From: Propionibacteriaceae bacterium UBA6122
Lineage (GTDB): Bacteria > Actinomycetota > Actinomycetes > Propionibacteriales > Propionibacteriaceae
Assembly (NCBI GenBank): GCA_002428365.1
Contig: DIVW01000023.1
Coordinates: 76,018 to 140,017 of the forward strand
Direction: 5' to 3'
Length of the DNA: 64,000 nucleotides
Shown piece after piece: positions 33,229-40,578 of the stretch. The position numbers and the translations under genes are program-made. The notes beneath the pieces were generated by a model. It did not search any database and was not told the origin of the DNA. It worked only from the letters and a program-made list of their open reading frames with translations. The first letter of the stretch is position 1. Each line of letters opens with the position of its first letter.

Positions 33229-33531
33229 TCACCAGGAAGATTTCTGAATCCCGGGCAGGAATCCGGCGTGGGCCAACTCGCGGAACTTCACTCGCGAGAC
33301 CCCGGCCTTGCGCAGGTAGCCGCGCGGGCGTCCGTCGGTCTTGTCGCGGTTGCGCACCCGGACGGGGCTGGCGTCGCGCGGCAGCTTGGCTAAGGCGCTT
33401 TGCGCGGCAAGGCGGTCGGTCAGGGTGGTGCCGGTGCGCACCTGCTCTTTGAGGGCGGCTCGACGTTCGGCGTAGTGAGCGACGATGCGTTGGCGGCGTT
33501 CGTTGGCGGCAATCTTGGCTTTGGTGGCCAT
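33229..33531 (-). CDS. rpsN: Ribosomal protein S14, zinc-free form
   Basis: 100 residues, long-form S14 ending 'RELAHAGFLPGIQKSSW'. The zinc ribbon is missing; there is no Cys in the whole protein. Such C-minus paralogues replace the zinc-holding S14 in small ribosomal subunits when zinc is scarce. Its start overlaps the L33 stop by one base. Third gene of the minus-strand operon L28-L33-S14 under the Zur box at 33953. Confidence 0.95.
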   Translation of the reverse strand: MATKAKIAANERRQRIVAHYAERRAALKEQVRTGTTLTDRLAAQSALAKLPRDASPVRVRNRDKTDGRPRGYLRKAGVSRVKFRELAHAGFLPGIQKSSW

Positions 33532-33701
33532 CAGCGAGACTCCTTGAACTCGACGTGAGCGCGAATCACCGGATCGAATTTGCGCAACGACATTCGCTCG
33601 GGATCGTTGCGGCGGTTTTTGCGGGTCACGTAGGTGTAGCCCGTGCCTGCGGTTGAGCGCAGCTTGATAATCGGCCGCACATCCTTGCCCTTGCCCGCCA
33701 T
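33531..33701 (-). CDS. rpmG: Ribosomal protein L33, zinc-free form
   Basis: 56 residues: 'MAGKGKDVRPIIKLRSTAGT' then 'YVTRKNRRNDPERMSLRKFD'. The zinc form would have two CxxC motifs; none is present. The ATG at 33701 overlaps the L28 stop by one base, which rules out the longer open frame to 33854. A 50S subunit protein used under zinc limitation. Confidence 0.95.
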   Translation of the reverse strand: MAGKGKDVRPIIKLRSTAGTGYTYVTRKNRRNDPERMSLRKFDPVIRAHVEFKESR

Positions 33702-33937
33702 CAGAGCTTCGCCCCAGCCTGTATCAGTTCGGCGGCCACAACATCGATGCCGCGGGCGTCGATGGTCTTGATGCCCCGGGCACTCACCCGAAGGGTCACT
33801 GATCGCCCGAGGCCGGGCACCCAGTACCGCTTGGCCTGGACGTTGACGTCCCACCTCCGCCGCGTGCGCCGGTGGGAGTGGGAGACGTTGTTGCCGAAGG
33901 CCGGGCGGGCGCCGGTGACCTGGCAGGTTCGCGACAT
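33701..33937 (-). CDS. rpmB: Ribosomal protein L28, zinc-free form
   Basis: 78 residues: 'MSRTCQVTGARPAFGNNVSH' followed by 'SHRRTRRRWDVNVQ'. Only one Cys remains (Cys5), so the usual four-Cys zinc site is absent. ATAGGAG lies 5 bases before ATG 33937. It is the first gene of the minus-strand operon, and its promoter region contains the Zur box shared with rpmE2 on the other strand. Confidence 0.95.
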   Translation of the reverse strand: MSRTCQVTGARPAFGNNVSHSHRRTRRRWDVNVQAKRYWVPGLGRSVTLRVSARGIKTIDARGIDVVAAELIQAGAKL

Positions 33938-33952
33938 GTTGCTCCTATGTAT

Positions 33953-33971
33953 AATGAGAACCGTTCTCACT
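33953..33971. promoter_or_regulatory. Zur box between rpmB and rpmE2
   Basis: AATGAGAA-CCG-TTCTCACT, 19-bp palindrome with one mismatch, overlapping a TATAAT -10 at 33950-33955 for the plus strand. One bound Zur dimer would silence both divergent ribosomal operons. Confidence 0.88.
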
Positions 33972-33986
33972 ACGATAGCAGGTGAC

Positions 33987-34235
33987 ATGAAGCAGAACCT
34001 CCATCCCGACTACCGCCAGGTGGTCTTCCGGGACCGCTCCGGCGGCCTGATGTTCCGTACCGGTTCCACGATGACTTCGGCCCAAACCATTGAGTACGAA
34101 GGTCAGACCTACCCGCTGATCGAGGTAGAGATTTCGAGCCAATCCCATCCGTTCTGGAGCGGGCGGGAACGCATCGTCGATACCGAAGGTCGGGTTGAGC
34201 GGTACCGCCGCCGCTATGGCAAGGCTGGCTCGTGA
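33987..34235 (+). CDS. rpmE2: Ribosomal protein L31 type B, zinc-free form
   Basis: 82 residues starting 'MKQNLHPDYRQVVFRDRSGG' and containing 'SHPFWSGRERIVDTEGRVER', the type B signature. No Cys is present, in contrast to zinc-binding type A. ATG 33987 follows AGCAGGTGAC. The stop overlaps the GTG of rpmJ. First gene of the plus-strand zinc-starvation operon. Confidence 0.95.
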   Translation: MKQNLHPDYRQVVFRDRSGGLMFRTGSTMTSAQTIEYEGQTYPLIEVEISSQSHPFWSGRERIVDTEGRVERYRRRYGKAGS

Positions 34236-34354
34236 AGGTGCGCAACTCGCTGCGGGCGCTGAAGAAGATCCCTGGTGCGCAGATCGTCCATCGCCGTGGG
34301 CGGGTGTTCGTGATCAACAAGACCAACCCGAGAATGAAAGCGAGGCAGGGATGA
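34232..34354 (+). CDS. rpmJ: Ribosomal protein L36, zinc-free form
   Basis: 40 residues: starts 'MKVRNSLRALKKIPGAQIVH', continues 'RRGRVFVINKTNPRMKARQG'. This is the L36 family without the CxxC...CxxxxH zinc site. GTG 34232 overlaps the rpmE2 stop and the TGA overlaps the ATG of the CobW-like gene, so the three are coupled. It is easily missed because of its size. Confidence 0.93.
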   Translation: MKVRNSLRALKKIPGAQIVHRRGRVFVINKTNPRMKARQG

Positions 34355-35472
34355 AACGCATCGGTGGCCGAGTGCCCCAAGAGCAGAAGGTTCCGGTGAT
34401 TCTGGTCAGCGGGGTCGCGCCCGAGCCGATCGCTGCGGCGATCATCGCGCTGCAGTGGGACCTGCCCTCGGCGGTGGTGGTGCGCCACGACATCGATCCG
34501 GACGCAGAAATGCTGCTGCGTACGGTCAGCGATGCCGGCGGCGTGCAGGAGCGGCTCGAAATCGACGTGGAGCATGCCTGCATCAACTGCGCGATTCGCG
34601 AAGACATCATTCCGACGCTGGAGCGGCTGGCTGCTTCCGGGCGGTGGGGGGCGATCATCGCCCAACTGCCGGTGACTGCTGAGCCGATGCAAGTTTGCCG
34701 GGTGATCGGCTACTCCCCGGAGGTGGCGCCGCACGTCCGGATCGCGGCCAGCCTGGTGGCCTTGGAAGGCGAGACGATCGTGGCCGATCTGCTCGGCGAT
34801 GACCTGCTCACCGAGCGCAACTTGCCCGTCCGTGACGACGATGAGCGCGGGGTTGGCGAGACCGCCTCGGCGATGGTCGAATACGCCGACGTGGTGGCCC
34901 TCTTCGGTGACCCTGACGCGACTGGCTGGGAACTGCTCCGCGCCATCCTGCGTCCCGGCGCTGAGTTGACTACTGCCATTGGCGAGGTGGATCTAGCCGG
35001 GTTGGCAGCGGGGGTGCACGACCATGGCCGCAGTGAAGACTGGGTCGCAATAGTGCGTCACGAGGAGCTGCCAGCAGCCACTGACGGGGCGGCTTGGGTG
35101 CTCGACTTCCGCTCTGATCGGCCGTTCCATCCCGAACGGCTGCAGGAGAACATCGAGACGCTGGGACGCGGCGCGCGGCGCTCGCGGGGGTGCTTCTGGT
35201 TGCCAAGTCGGCCAGCACAGGTGTGTCAATGGGACGGTGCTGGCGGCATGGTGAGCATTGGTTCGGCCCACCATTGGGAGGCTGGCGATCAGCTCACTCG
35301 AATAGTGATCGTCGGGCTCGATGACGGTCGCGACGAGTTGGCCCAAGCCTTCGAGAGCTGCCTGCTGACCGATGCGGAGTTGGCTGAGCGTGGCCGCTTC
35401 TGGGAAGTGTCCGATGACGGTTACGAACCCTGGCTGGGCCCAGTGCGCAGCCTGGCAATCAAGGAGGTCTGA
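34351..35472 (+). CDS. CobW/COG0523-like protein with degenerate GTPase motifs, Mrf-like
   Basis: 373 residues. The C-terminal CobW_C domain is clear ('WVLDFRSDRPFHPERLQENI', 'GCFWLPSRP'), and a 'CINC' motif sits at the usual CxCC place (about residue 79). The GTPase signatures are lost: the P-loop region reads 'VILVSGVAPEPIAA' instead of GxxxxGK(S/T), and the usual ETTG is 'LPVTAEP'. In Mycobacterium smegmatis a COG0523 relative next to zinc-free ribosomal genes, Mrf, recruits the hibernation factor MPY to ribosomes under zinc starvation. Position here suggests the same role (inference). It overlaps rpmJ and rpmF. Confidence 0.85.
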   Translation: MKRIGGRVPQEQKVPVILVSGVAPEPIAAAIIALQWDLPSAVVVRHDIDPDAEMLLRTVSDAGGVQERLEIDVEHACINCAIREDIIPTLERLAASGRWGAIIAQLPVTAEPMQVCRVIGYSPEVAPHVRIAASLVALEGETIVADLLGDDLLTERNLPVRDDDERGVGETASAMVEYADVVALFGDPDATGWELLRAILRPGAELTTAIGEVDLAGLAAGVHDHGRSEDWVAIVRHEELPAATDGAAWVLDFRSDRPFHPERLQENIETLGRGARRSRGCFWLPSRPAQVCQWDGAGGMVSIGSAHHWEAGDQLTRIVIVGLDDGRDELAQAFESCLLTDAELAERGRFWEVSDDGYEPWLGPVRSLAIKEV

Positions 35473-35639
35473 TGGCGGTTCCGAAGCGACGCCAATCGCG
35501 CAGCAACACGCGCCACCGCCGCTCGAACTGGAAGGCTGAGGTGCCCGACCTGGTGCCGATCAAGCTCAACGGCGTCGAGTATCACGTGCCGCGACGGTTG
35601 GTGCGTGCCTATCAGGCCGGCCTGCTGAACCCCGAGTAG
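35472..35639 (+). CDS. rpmF: Ribosomal protein L32, zinc-free form
   Basis: 55 residues: 'MAVPKRRQSRSNTRHRRSNW' then 'VPRRLVRAYQAGLLNP'. The CxxC...CxxC zinc ribbon of normal L32 is absent. The ATG overlaps the CobW-like stop by one base and AAGGAGGTCT lies just upstream. Last gene of the plus-strand Zur operon. Confidence 0.94.
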   Translation: MAVPKRRQSRSNTRHRRSNWKAEVPDLVPIKLNGVEYHVPRRLVRAYQAGLLNPE

Positions 35640-35676
35640 ACAGACTTGCTCGGATGCTGAGTCCGTCGAAGCCCCG

Positions 35677-35710
35677 GTTACTTGCAATACAAGGTAGCCG
35701 GTCATACCCT
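35677..35710 (+). promoter_or_regulatory. padR promoter with imperfect inverted repeat
   Basis: GGTTACTTG and CAAGGTAGCC around CAATA form a near palindrome upstream of -10 TACCCT (35705-35710). The -10 lies 6 bases before ATG 35717, so the transcript appears leaderless. The repeat is a candidate autoregulatory PadR site. Confidence 0.45.
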
Positions 35711-35716
35711 GGATGC

Positions 35717-36058
35717 ATGGTTGCTGAACGTGGTCCGTGGGCTTCGCAGTTACGCAAGGGCGTGCTGGAGTTGGCCGTCCTGGGTTTGCTCGACGCCGAA
35801 CCAAAGTACGGCTCGCAGTTGGTCGATGAGTTGGCCGTCCAACCGGCGCTGGAGATCACTGCCGGCACGGTCTATCCGCTGTTGGCCCGGCTGGCCAAAG
35901 CCGGCCTGGTGACCACCCGCTGGCAGGAGTCGCCGACCGGCCCGCCGCGCAAGTACTACGCGCTAAGCCCAGCAGGGCGCGAGCAGGTGCGCTCGCTGGC
36001 TGGGGAGTTCCGTGCGGTGGCCAAGGCAATGAACAAGGTGTTGGAAGGAATCCGATGA
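35717..36058 (+). CDS. PadR-family transcriptional regulator
   Basis: 113 residues. The PadR winged helix is clear: 'LRKGVLELAVLGLLDAEPKY' then 'ITAGTVYPLLARLAKAGLV' and 'PRKYYALSPAGREQ'. ATG 35717 is preferred over the ATG at 35654 because the family starts here and a -10 sits 6 bases before it. It overlaps the next gene by ATGA. Co-transcription with a DUF5808 membrane protein is the common layout in which PadR represses its partner gene. Confidence 0.9.
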   Translation: MVAERGPWASQLRKGVLELAVLGLLDAEPKYGSQLVDELAVQPALEITAGTVYPLLARLAKAGLVTTRWQESPTGPPRKYYALSPAGREQVRSLAGEFRAVAKAMNKVLEGIR

Positions 36059-36915
36059 TCACCTCACTCGACGAACTCACCCCGGCCGCCCGGACGGTGG
36101 CGCTGCGCTTTCTCGATACGGCCGCCGCGGCCACTGAAGCTGAATTGCGCGAGCAGGTGGTCGAGGGGCTGACCGCTGAGCTGTGTGAACGGCTGGCTGC
36201 CGATGCCACCCCCGACGGCGTGGAAGCGGTGGCGGCAGGCTTCGGCCCGATTGCCGAGGATCTGGAAGACGATCCGCACGGCTTCCTGGGCCGCCTGGGT
36301 GCCGGGGTGAAGTTCGATGATCTCGCCGGACGCATCGCTCGCACCTGGTGGAACCCGGCAGATGAGCGCTACTTCGTGCCGCGAGCTTTCGGTTGGGGCT
36401 GGGATCTGAACGTTGGGGCGGTCGCCGTGCGCCTCGGCCTTATTGAGCCGGACGCCGAAGCCGTGCCGTTCACCGCCACCCCGGATGCGGCGTTCAAGGC
36501 GGCCGCCGCCGTGCCGCTGGCGCTCGGCGCTGCGGTGGGCCTGCACTACATCGTCCGCGGCCGCAGTTTGCCGGCTCGCCTGCCCTCGCATTGGGCCTTT
36601 GATGGCCGTCCCGACCGCTGGATCTCCAAGCCGTCGGCAGCCATCACCGACCTGGGCATCACCAGCGTCGCCGCCGGAGCTGCGGCCTGGGCTGCCACCA
36701 CCGACCGCGAAGGTTCGCAGCGGGCCGGAGTGCTCGCTGGTGCCACCTTGGCCGGCGGTCTGGCCGCGTCCACCGCACTGGTGCGTGGCTTGGCCAAGCC
36801 CCGCGGCTGGGCCGCACCCCTTGGCGTCTTCGCCGCCTCGGCAGCCGTCGCCGGGGTGCTCTACGGCCTAGCCAAGGCCGGTCGCGATGCCGAGATCGCC
36901 CGCGACTTGGGGTAG
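36055..36915 (+). CDS. DUF5808/DUF1648-like membrane protein
   Basis: 286 residues. A helical N-terminal domain of about 95 residues resembles the DUF1700-type segment that often follows PadR genes. Next comes 'WWNPADERYFVPRAFGWGWD' (DUF5808), then a DUF1648-like 'LPSHWAFDGRPDRW', then three or four hydrophobic segments. It is probably a membrane protein of the SdpI-like type; function unknown. Its last 48 bp overlap the 3' end of the convergent cupin gene, so both C-termini are coded on opposite strands of the same DNA. Confidence 0.75.
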   Translation: MITSLDELTPAARTVALRFLDTAAAATEAELREQVVEGLTAELCERLAADATPDGVEAVAAGFGPIAEDLEDDPHGFLGRLGAGVKFDDLAGRIARTWWNPADERYFVPRAFGWGWDLNVGAVAVRLGLIEPDAEAVPFTATPDAAFKAAAAVPLALGAAVGLHYIVRGRSLPARLPSHWAFDGRPDRWISKPSAAITDLGITSVAAGAAAWAATTDREGSQRAGVLAGATLAGGLAASTALVRGLAKPRGWAAPLGVFAASAAVAGVLYGLAKAGRDAEIARDLG

Positions 36916-38145
36916 CGGACAACGCGCCAACTCGGAGCTACCCGGGCCGAAGTGCTTCAGCAGCACCAACGGCTCATTGGTGCTGCGATTATGCACGCGC
37001 ACCCCGGCCCGGGCGGCCGTCTCGGAGACGAAGAACTCATCATCGCTGAGCTCCCCGAAGCGAATCAGGGTGGCCGCGGCCGCGTGATGGACGCCGAAGC
37101 TGCCCTGGCCTTGAACCACGATCACGCCATAGGCGTCCTCGTCGGTGATGATCGCCGTCGCGCCGGGGGCCACGGTCAGCTCCTTGGCGCTGAAGGCCAG
37201 CGATTTGTAGACGATCCACTTCTCGACGTAGTCGTGCCCACCCTCGGCCAGCGAAGCCTCAGTCTCGAACGGAATCAGCTGTCGATTGGCCACGAACGCC
37301 GGGTCGACATTGGCCGACCAGTCGAGCAGCTCGATGAGGTAATCCAGATCGCCGACCCGATCAGCCGGGACGTCCTTCCAGAGCAGCTCTTCGGGCACCT
37401 CGCGGTTGTTGCTCCACGACTCGCACATGCACAACACGTCTGAAGCGGCCTGCGGTTCGTAAGTGCACGCGCTGCCTGGCGCGTGCAGCACCCCGGCCGG
37501 AATATCCCAGCCGGTGCCCAGCCGGGTGCGGTAACCCAACGACAGCTCGGTGATCCGGTTGTCCCCGCCGCGGCCAAACCAGGACAACCGCTCCAACACC
37601 TGCTCGCGGGTCACCTGCGGCTGCAAGCCGAGGAACGAAATCGGCTGGCCAGCCAGCTGGTTGTTCATCTGCGGGGAGTAGTAGTAGGCCTCCGGCTTGG
37701 CCACCTTGCCCAGCGGATGGGCGTGCTCATCGCGGTGATGGACGTGGAACGGCAGCGCCTGCTCGTTGTCGAAGAACTTGGCGAACACCGGCCAGTTGCC
37801 GTGCTCAGCCCACAGGCGTTTCCCAATCAACGCGGGCCCGTGCTCGGCGATGAACTGATCGAAGGCCAACAAGCCTCCGTCCGGGTCGACCACCTGACTC
37901 AGACCCTCCAGCGGGCCGGTGGCCGCGCCGTTGTCGGCCCGAATGGGGGAGGCCAGCCAGCGCTCGTCGATGCCGCCGCGGTCTTTGCCATAGGCGTAGT
38001 AGTCCTCAGGGTGCAGGCGCAGCCGCCGTCCCGGGGTGGAGAAGACGCGCGGCACCCAGGTCGGCGCCAGCCGCACCACGCCAGCACCCTGGTCGAGGGC
38101 GCGGTCGGCGGCCGCGGCAAAGCCGGCCTTGGACGGAGTTCTCAT
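36868..38145 (-). CDS. Class I mannose-6-phosphate isomerase-like cupin protein
   Basis: 425 residues. The metal-binding cupin region reads 'FHVHHRDEHAHPLGKVAKPE' (about residue 130), giving the His, His, Glu set of type I phosphomannose isomerases. A later His is likely in 'GVLHAPG'. Length fits the family. ATG 38145 has GAGGA upstream. It sits just after the DeoR regulator on the same strand and divergent from a sugar importer, so it probably isomerises a sugar or sugar phosphate in that pathway; the exact substrate is not evident. Confidence 0.75.
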   Translation of the reverse strand: MRTPSKAGFAAAADRALDQGAGVVRLAPTWVPRVFSTPGRRLRLHPEDYYAYGKDRGGIDERWLASPIRADNGAATGPLEGLSQVVDPDGGLLAFDQFIAEHGPALIGKRLWAEHGNWPVFAKFFDNEQALPFHVHHRDEHAHPLGKVAKPEAYYYSPQMNNQLAGQPISFLGLQPQVTREQVLERLSWFGRGGDNRITELSLGYRTRLGTGWDIPAGVLHAPGSACTYEPQAASDVLCMCESWSNNREVPEELLWKDVPADRVGDLDYLIELLDWSANVDPAFVANRQLIPFETEASLAEGGHDYVEKWIVYKSLAFSAKELTVAPGATAIITDEDAYGVIVVQGQGSFGVHHAAAATLIRFGELSDDEFFVSETAARAGVRVHNRSTNEPLVLLKHFGPGSSELARCPLPQVAGDLGIATGLG

Positions 38146-38181
38146 GGCGGTGATTCCTCGTTTCGTCAGGTGCTGGCGGGG

Positions 38182-38997
38182 TTACTCAGCCAGCGGGAGT
38201 TCTTCGGCGATCAGCACCTGGGCCCCAACCTCGGCGGCGTGGTCGAGCAGTGCCTTGCTGGGACGCTTGTCGGTGACCAGCGTGGTGTTAGCGCTCAGGT
38301 CGGCCACTTCGGCGAACTCGCGCTTGCCGAACTTGGTGGCATCAGCCAGCAGCAGGGTGTGGGTGGCGCAGTCCATCATCGAGCGCATCATGCCCGCCTC
38401 CGGCAGGCTGGAGGTCCACACGGTGCCCTCATCAGTCACCCCGCCGACCCCGATGATCGCCCAGTCGGCGTGAATCGAGCGCGGCACGCCAGCACCGTCG
38501 GAGAGCACCACCGGGCCGATGGTCACCTGGGAGCGCAGCCGGTAGGCCCCGCCGATGACATACAGCTCGCGGGCCCCACGCGAATACATCTCCTGGGGTA
38601 GCGGCAGGCTGTTGGTGACCACCGTCAGCCCACGTTTGGTGGCCAGATGCTTGCCGAGGGCCAACGTGGTGGTGCCGCCGTTGATGATGACGTTTTGCCC
38701 CTCTTCGATCAGGGACGCCGCTGCGCGGGCGATCGCGTCCTTGGCGGTGGCATTGGCATGGATGCGCTTGAAGAAGGGGATGACCGCGTTGAGGCGGTCA
38801 TCGGCCGAGATCGTCACGCCGCCGTGGGTGCGATCGACTGAGCCCTGGGTGGCCAGGGTCTCCACATCACGGCGGACGGTGTCGTCGGACACCCCGAACT
38901 CGGTGGCCAGCTCACTGATCGAAGCCTGGCCGCGGTCTCGGAGGAAGTCGAGAATCTCCGCGCGCCGCCGGGCCGGGTACAAGCTCTCCTTGCTCAC
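38182..38997 (-). CDS. DeoR-family sugar regulator
   Basis: 271 residues from GTG 38997 with GGAGG 7 bases upstream; the open frame to 39201 crosses the promoter region and is not used. The N-terminal HTH is typical ('RRRAEILDFLRDRGQASISE', 'GVSDDTVRRDVETL', 'RTHGGV'). The sensor domain carries 'NGGTTTLALGKHLATKRGL' and 'LADATKFGKREFAEV', the sugar-phosphate binding pattern. It is divergent from the ABC-aldolase-kinase operon and most likely represses it until a phosphorylated intermediate appears. Confidence 0.93.
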   Translation of the reverse strand: MSKESLYPARRRAEILDFLRDRGQASISELATEFGVSDDTVRRDVETLATQGSVDRTHGGVTISADDRLNAVIPFFKRIHANATAKDAIARAAASLIEEGQNVIINGGTTTLALGKHLATKRGLTVVTNSLPLPQEMYSRGARELYVIGGAYRLRSQVTIGPVVLSDGAGVPRSIHADWAIIGVGGVTDEGTVWTSSLPEAGMMRSMMDCATHTLLLADATKFGKREFAEVADLSANTTLVTDKRPSKALLDHAAEVGAQVLIAEELPLAE

Positions 38998-39015
38998 TGT
39001 TCCTCCACTGCTGCG

Positions 39016-39114
39016 GGTTTCTGCGGCTATCGTGCCAGAAAGTGCGCAACTGAGGCAAGAGGCCGCGGAAGTTATCAGTCTGTGACTGCAAGAAACCGCA
39101 GAAATGCCTTGACT
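39016..39114. promoter_or_regulatory. Divergent control region with paired DeoR-type half-sites
   Basis: TTTCTGCGG at 39018 and its exact reverse complement CCGCAGAAA at 39096 lie 78 bp apart, one near each divergent gene. The second forms AGAAACCGCAGAAA directly in front of a -35 TTGACT (39109). The -10 is weak (around 39132). The rest of the 218-bp gap to 39215 contains only the ribosome site GGGAGTGAG. Confidence 0.5.
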
Positions 39115-39215
39115 AACCGAGGAACTCGGCGTGATCATGTTCTCAAAGGTGTAGTCGTGAGTCTCAGAGCGGAGTCTCCGCTCCTCGCGCACACCACGCA
39201 TGACAAGGGAGTGAG

Positions 39216-40499
39216 ATGCGCAAGAAGTACCTGGCGGGGATCGCTGCGATGGCAGCGGCCGCCCTGGCTATGACTGGCTGCACCGGTGGCGGTACCGCCC
39301 CGTCCGCCAGCACCGGGGGCACTGTGACCCTCGAATTCGCCCAGTGGTGGGAGCCGGAGCTGCCGGCCAACTCACTGCGGTCGCTGATGGATAAGTTCGA
39401 GTCGGAGAACCCGGGCATCAAGGTCAAGCTGATCAGCGGCCCCTACGCCTCCACCAAGGAACAGGTCGTTGCCGGTGCTGCCGCCGGGACCATGTCCGAT
39501 GTGGTCGGCCTCGACGGAGCCTGGGTCAACGACTTCGTGAAGCAGGGATCGTTGGCGAACCTCACCGATCTGATGAAGTCCGCCAACTTCGATGAGAGCC
39601 AACTGGCCGCTCAGGTCAAGCTCGACGGCTCCACCTGGATGATCCCGGTGGCCAACTTCGTCTACCCGATGTTCGTCAATGATGACCTACTGAAGAAGGC
39701 CGGAGTCGCCGCGGTGCCGACCAACCGCACCGAGTTCGCTGCGGCTGCTGCGGCAGTTACCAAGACCGGCAAGAACACGTCCGGCTGGGTCCTGCCGCTC
39801 GACACTGCCACCCCCAACGGCATCCAGAACGATGTCATGAGCTGGGTGTGGGCCTCCGGTGGCTCGATGCTCAAGGACGGTAAGCCGTACCTGGTCGGCA
39901 ACACCGAGGTCAAAGACACGATGACCTTCATCAAGGGCATGTACGACGCAGGCTCCATCGCCAAGGGCTCCTTCACCATGAAGGAACAGGACAAGGTCAA
40001 CGAGTTCACCAACGGCCGCGTCGGCATGATGATCGATTCCCTGGCTCACGTGAACCTGATTCGCGAAGAGAACAAGGATCTGAAGTTCTCGGTGGCGGCG
40101 ATCCCGGCTGCCGATGGCTACTCCGGCAAGCGCGGCATGCCGTACGCCTCCTGGGGCATCGGCGTTGCCAACAACAGCAAGCATCAGGCCGAAGCCTTCA
40201 AGCTGGTCTCCTTCTTGATGGGCAAGGACGTCAACGCGACCCTGTGCAACTCCGCCCACGCGTTCCCGGGTAACACCCAGGCCGTGCCGGACTTCGTAAA
40301 CAGCGATCCGATCTTCAAGCAGGCCTTCGAGATCTACCAGGCCGGCACCGCGACCAACGAGTTCACCGGCTTGCCGGTGGCCGAGGATCTGATGCGTTCC
40401 TTCGATGAGCAGTTCCAGAAGTACCTTGCGGGCAAGCAATCGGCTGATGATGCCCTGGCCGCATCCCAGAGTGCTTGGGAGAAAGCCTTCAGCGGCTGA
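39216..40499 (+). CDS. Sugar ABC transporter substrate-binding lipoprotein
   Basis: 427 residues. The signal peptide ends in the lipobox MTGC, followed by a Gly/Ser/Thr linker. The extracellular binding protein fold of the MalE/UgpB type begins 'TLEFAQWWEPELPANSLRSL' with 'SENPGIKVKLISGPYASTKE'. C-terminal 'VAEDLMRSFDEQFQKYLAGK' is family-typical. GGGAGTGAG precedes the ATG. It is first in the operon SBP-permease-permease-aldolase-kinase. The ATPase is not encoded here, so a shared MsiK-type ATPase is likely (inference). Confidence 0.94.
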   Translation: MRKKYLAGIAAMAAAALAMTGCTGGGTAPSASTGGTVTLEFAQWWEPELPANSLRSLMDKFESENPGIKVKLISGPYASTKEQVVAGAAAGTMSDVVGLDGAWVNDFVKQGSLANLTDLMKSANFDESQLAAQVKLDGSTWMIPVANFVYPMFVNDDLLKKAGVAAVPTNRTEFAAAAAAVTKTGKNTSGWVLPLDTATPNGIQNDVMSWVWASGGSMLKDGKPYLVGNTEVKDTMTFIKGMYDAGSIAKGSFTMKEQDKVNEFTNGRVGMMIDSLAHVNLIREENKDLKFSVAAIPAADGYSGKRGMPYASWGIGVANNSKHQAEAFKLVSFLMGKDVNATLCNSAHAFPGNTQAVPDFVNSDPIFKQAFEIYQAGTATNEFTGLPVAEDLMRSFDEQFQKYLAGKQSADDALAASQSAWEKAFSG

Positions 40500-40516
40500 C
40501 CCACCCATCGCACCCC

Positions 40517-40555
40517 GGAGTGGGGGCCGCACCGCCTCTCGGCGGCCCCCACTCC
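40517..40555 (+). terminator. Strong hairpin between binding protein and permease genes
   Basis: Perfect 14-bp stem GGAGTGGGGGCCGC / GCGGCCCCCACTCC with an 11-base loop, 17 bp after the binding-protein stop. ACAACCGAAAGG follows, no T-run. It probably gives partial termination or protects the upstream mRNA so that the binding protein is made in excess. Confidence 0.75.
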
Positions 40556-40578
40556 ACAACCGAAAGGAGGCAGCGAAA

